This document shows positions 63,223 through 64,000 of a stretch of DNA of 64,000 nucleotides, piece after piece. Below the pieces are notes generated by a model, which worked only from the letters and a program-made list of their open reading frames with translations, did no database searches and was not told where the DNA came from. The stretch's first letter is position 1, and each line of letters begins with the position of its first letter. Location of the stretch: assembly GCA_025059995.1 (NCBI GenBank), contig JANXCF010000010.1, positions 1 to 64,000 of the forward strand, given 5' to 3'. This DNA is from Leptospiraceae bacterium. GTDB lineage: Bacteria; Spirochaetota; Leptospiria; Leptospirales; Leptonemataceae. The position numbers were made by a program, and so were the translations under genes.

Positions 63223-64000
63223 TCTTTAATTTTTAATTTTTCTTGAGTCTGTGATTTTCGATATAAAAATTCATCAAGAAAAAAGACCAAAAAACCCACA
63301 ATAACAAAAAAAACAAAAGACTCCAATGGTATCCAAATTAAAAATCCTCCTAAAATTCCCAAAAAACATCCCAAGTATTGGATATATTCTAATTGTTCAG
63401 AAGTAGAATACAAAATGAGTTTCTCTAAACGCAATTCATCAAATTCCAGAAGATTATTCACAATGACACTTTTTATATCTATTCGCTCCATTAAAAAAAG
63501 CACGGTATTTAATATCATCAATTCAATATTTTCTTGGCGGTTATTAATCAGTTCAGGTAGTTTCTTTAGGAACTCTTGAACTTTTTTTTGATAAGGGTCT
63601 AATTTGATTTCAACTTTGAGAATCATTTCTTCTATTTTTTTGGACACTTCCTGATTACCCACAAAAAATTTATAGAGTTTGAATAAGCCACCTTCTATTC
63701 CTTTGAGGTTATCTAAATCTAATCCATCAATTATAGATCTGAGGTTTTTTCGAAAATCTTCGGATTTAAGCAAGTTATTTACAGAGGACTCAATAACATG
63801 TATTAGATCCTCTTGGAATTCTTGGAGCTCTATTGTCTCTTTTAGAGACTGATTGAACTTGATTAAGTATTTTTTGATAAGTTCTCGCTCTTTGATTTGT
63901 TTTACCACTAATTGAGGGTTGATAACTTCTTTGCTTATGGCTTCACCCAAACGCTGAGCAATTTTTATTTTACTTGCAGGAATCAATCCTTGTCCCAGTA
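63219..64000 (-). CDS. DUF445-family membrane protein (5' end beyond window)
   Basis: The frame is open to the right edge. The visible part begins LGQGLIPASKIKIAQRLGEA, matching the DUF445 motif in which a G-x-I-P is followed by a basic helix ending in IA-x-x-xG. A long helical region follows, then two closely spaced C-terminal membrane helices (CFLGILGGFLIWIPL and FVFFVIVGFLVFFL). DUF445 (YheB-like) proteins are membrane proteins of unknown role. The TTG at 63986 is not the real start. Confidence 0.7.
   Translation of the reverse strand, partial: LGQGLIPASKIKIAQRLGEAISKEVINPQLVVKQIKERELIKKYLIKFNQSLKETIELQEFQEDLIHVIESSVNNLLKSEDFRKNLRSIIDGLDLDNLKGIEGGLFKLYKFFVGNQEVSKKIEEMILKVEIKLDPYQKKVQEFLKKLPELINNRQENIELMILNTVLFLMERIDIKSVIVNNLLEFDELRLEKLILYSTSEQLEYIQYLGCFLGILGGFLIWIPLESFVFFVIVGFLVFFLDEFLYRKSQTQEKLKIKD

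Noticed and set aside
1-64000. CRISPR array, prophage or intact insertion sequence
   Set aside because: No regularly spaced repeats, no phage structural genes and no complete transposase with terminal repeats were seen.

Overview
The window is AT-rich, gene-dense DNA from a spirochaete, most likely a member of the Leptospirales. Three things point there together: a FlaB-type flagellin with flgG-flgH-flgI; a CheA/CheW chemotaxis pair; and a lipid A pathway (lpxA, lpxC and lpxD are all present), which most other spirochaetes lack. Multi-domain SpoIIE, cyclase-like and cyclic-nucleotide proteins and a TRL-like lipoprotein fit the same picture. Species cannot be named from the sequence alone. Nearly all genes have intact housekeeping-type relatives; accessory DNA is confined to three short decayed patches.

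Layout. 1-4.3 kb (minus): cheA (cut by the left edge), cheW and a 5-formyl-THF cyclo-ligase. 4.4-8 kb: a DUF4395 membrane protein, a decayed 350-base gap, an SDR and two unrecognised genes. 7.9-10.5 kb (minus): coaX-birA-htrA. 10.6-12.5 kb: three tRNA-Ser genes (GGA, GCT, UGA) around a frameshifted pseudogene and a small membrane protein. 12.5-19.97 kb: lpxD-rpmB, then ribF-bcp and thpR-ispD-kamA-like-add. 20-24.4 kb: a 1111-residue membrane SpoIIE phosphatase with TPRs, then lpxC. 24.7-29 kb: a phasin-like gene and the flagellar block flgG-flgH-flgI (minus) facing a ferredoxin and flaB (plus). 29-39 kb (minus): mtnA, der-smpB, a FAD oxidoreductase, then rpmG-ispE-tRNA-Gln-glmU-prs, a secreted protein, secG and a beta-hydroxyacid dehydrogenase. 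39-45.3 kb: sbcC (frame broken at an A10 run), sbcD, a class II aldolase, DUF4234 and lpxA. 45.4-54 kb (mostly plus): tatD, PfpI-like, M20 peptidase, tmk, pduO-type adenosyltransferase, TRL lipoprotein, DUF4139 protein and a ferredoxin/cyclase-like/YceI fusion. 54-64 kb: a DNA methylase remnant, a beta-barrel-like protein, U32, valS, an SDR, a double cNMP-binding protein, small unknowns, a nucleotidyltransferase and a DUF445 gene cut by the right edge.

The most notable points are as follows. (1) One polypeptide carries an adrenodoxin-like 2Fe-2S domain, a cyclase-fold domain lacking catalytic residues and a YceI domain; its gene overlaps a DUF4139 gene. (2) CheA has a C-terminal CheC-type domain with one intact and one degenerate phosphatase motif. 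(3) A perfect inverted repeat sequesters the flaB Shine-Dalgarno sequence. (4) The ispE reading frame runs through a tRNA-Gln gene to its stop. (5) sbcC is split at a ten-A run. (6) Back-to-back promoters sit over a 14-base palindrome between rpmB and a gene that would be transcribed leaderless.

All functional calls come from reading motifs by eye; no alignment or database search was possible.
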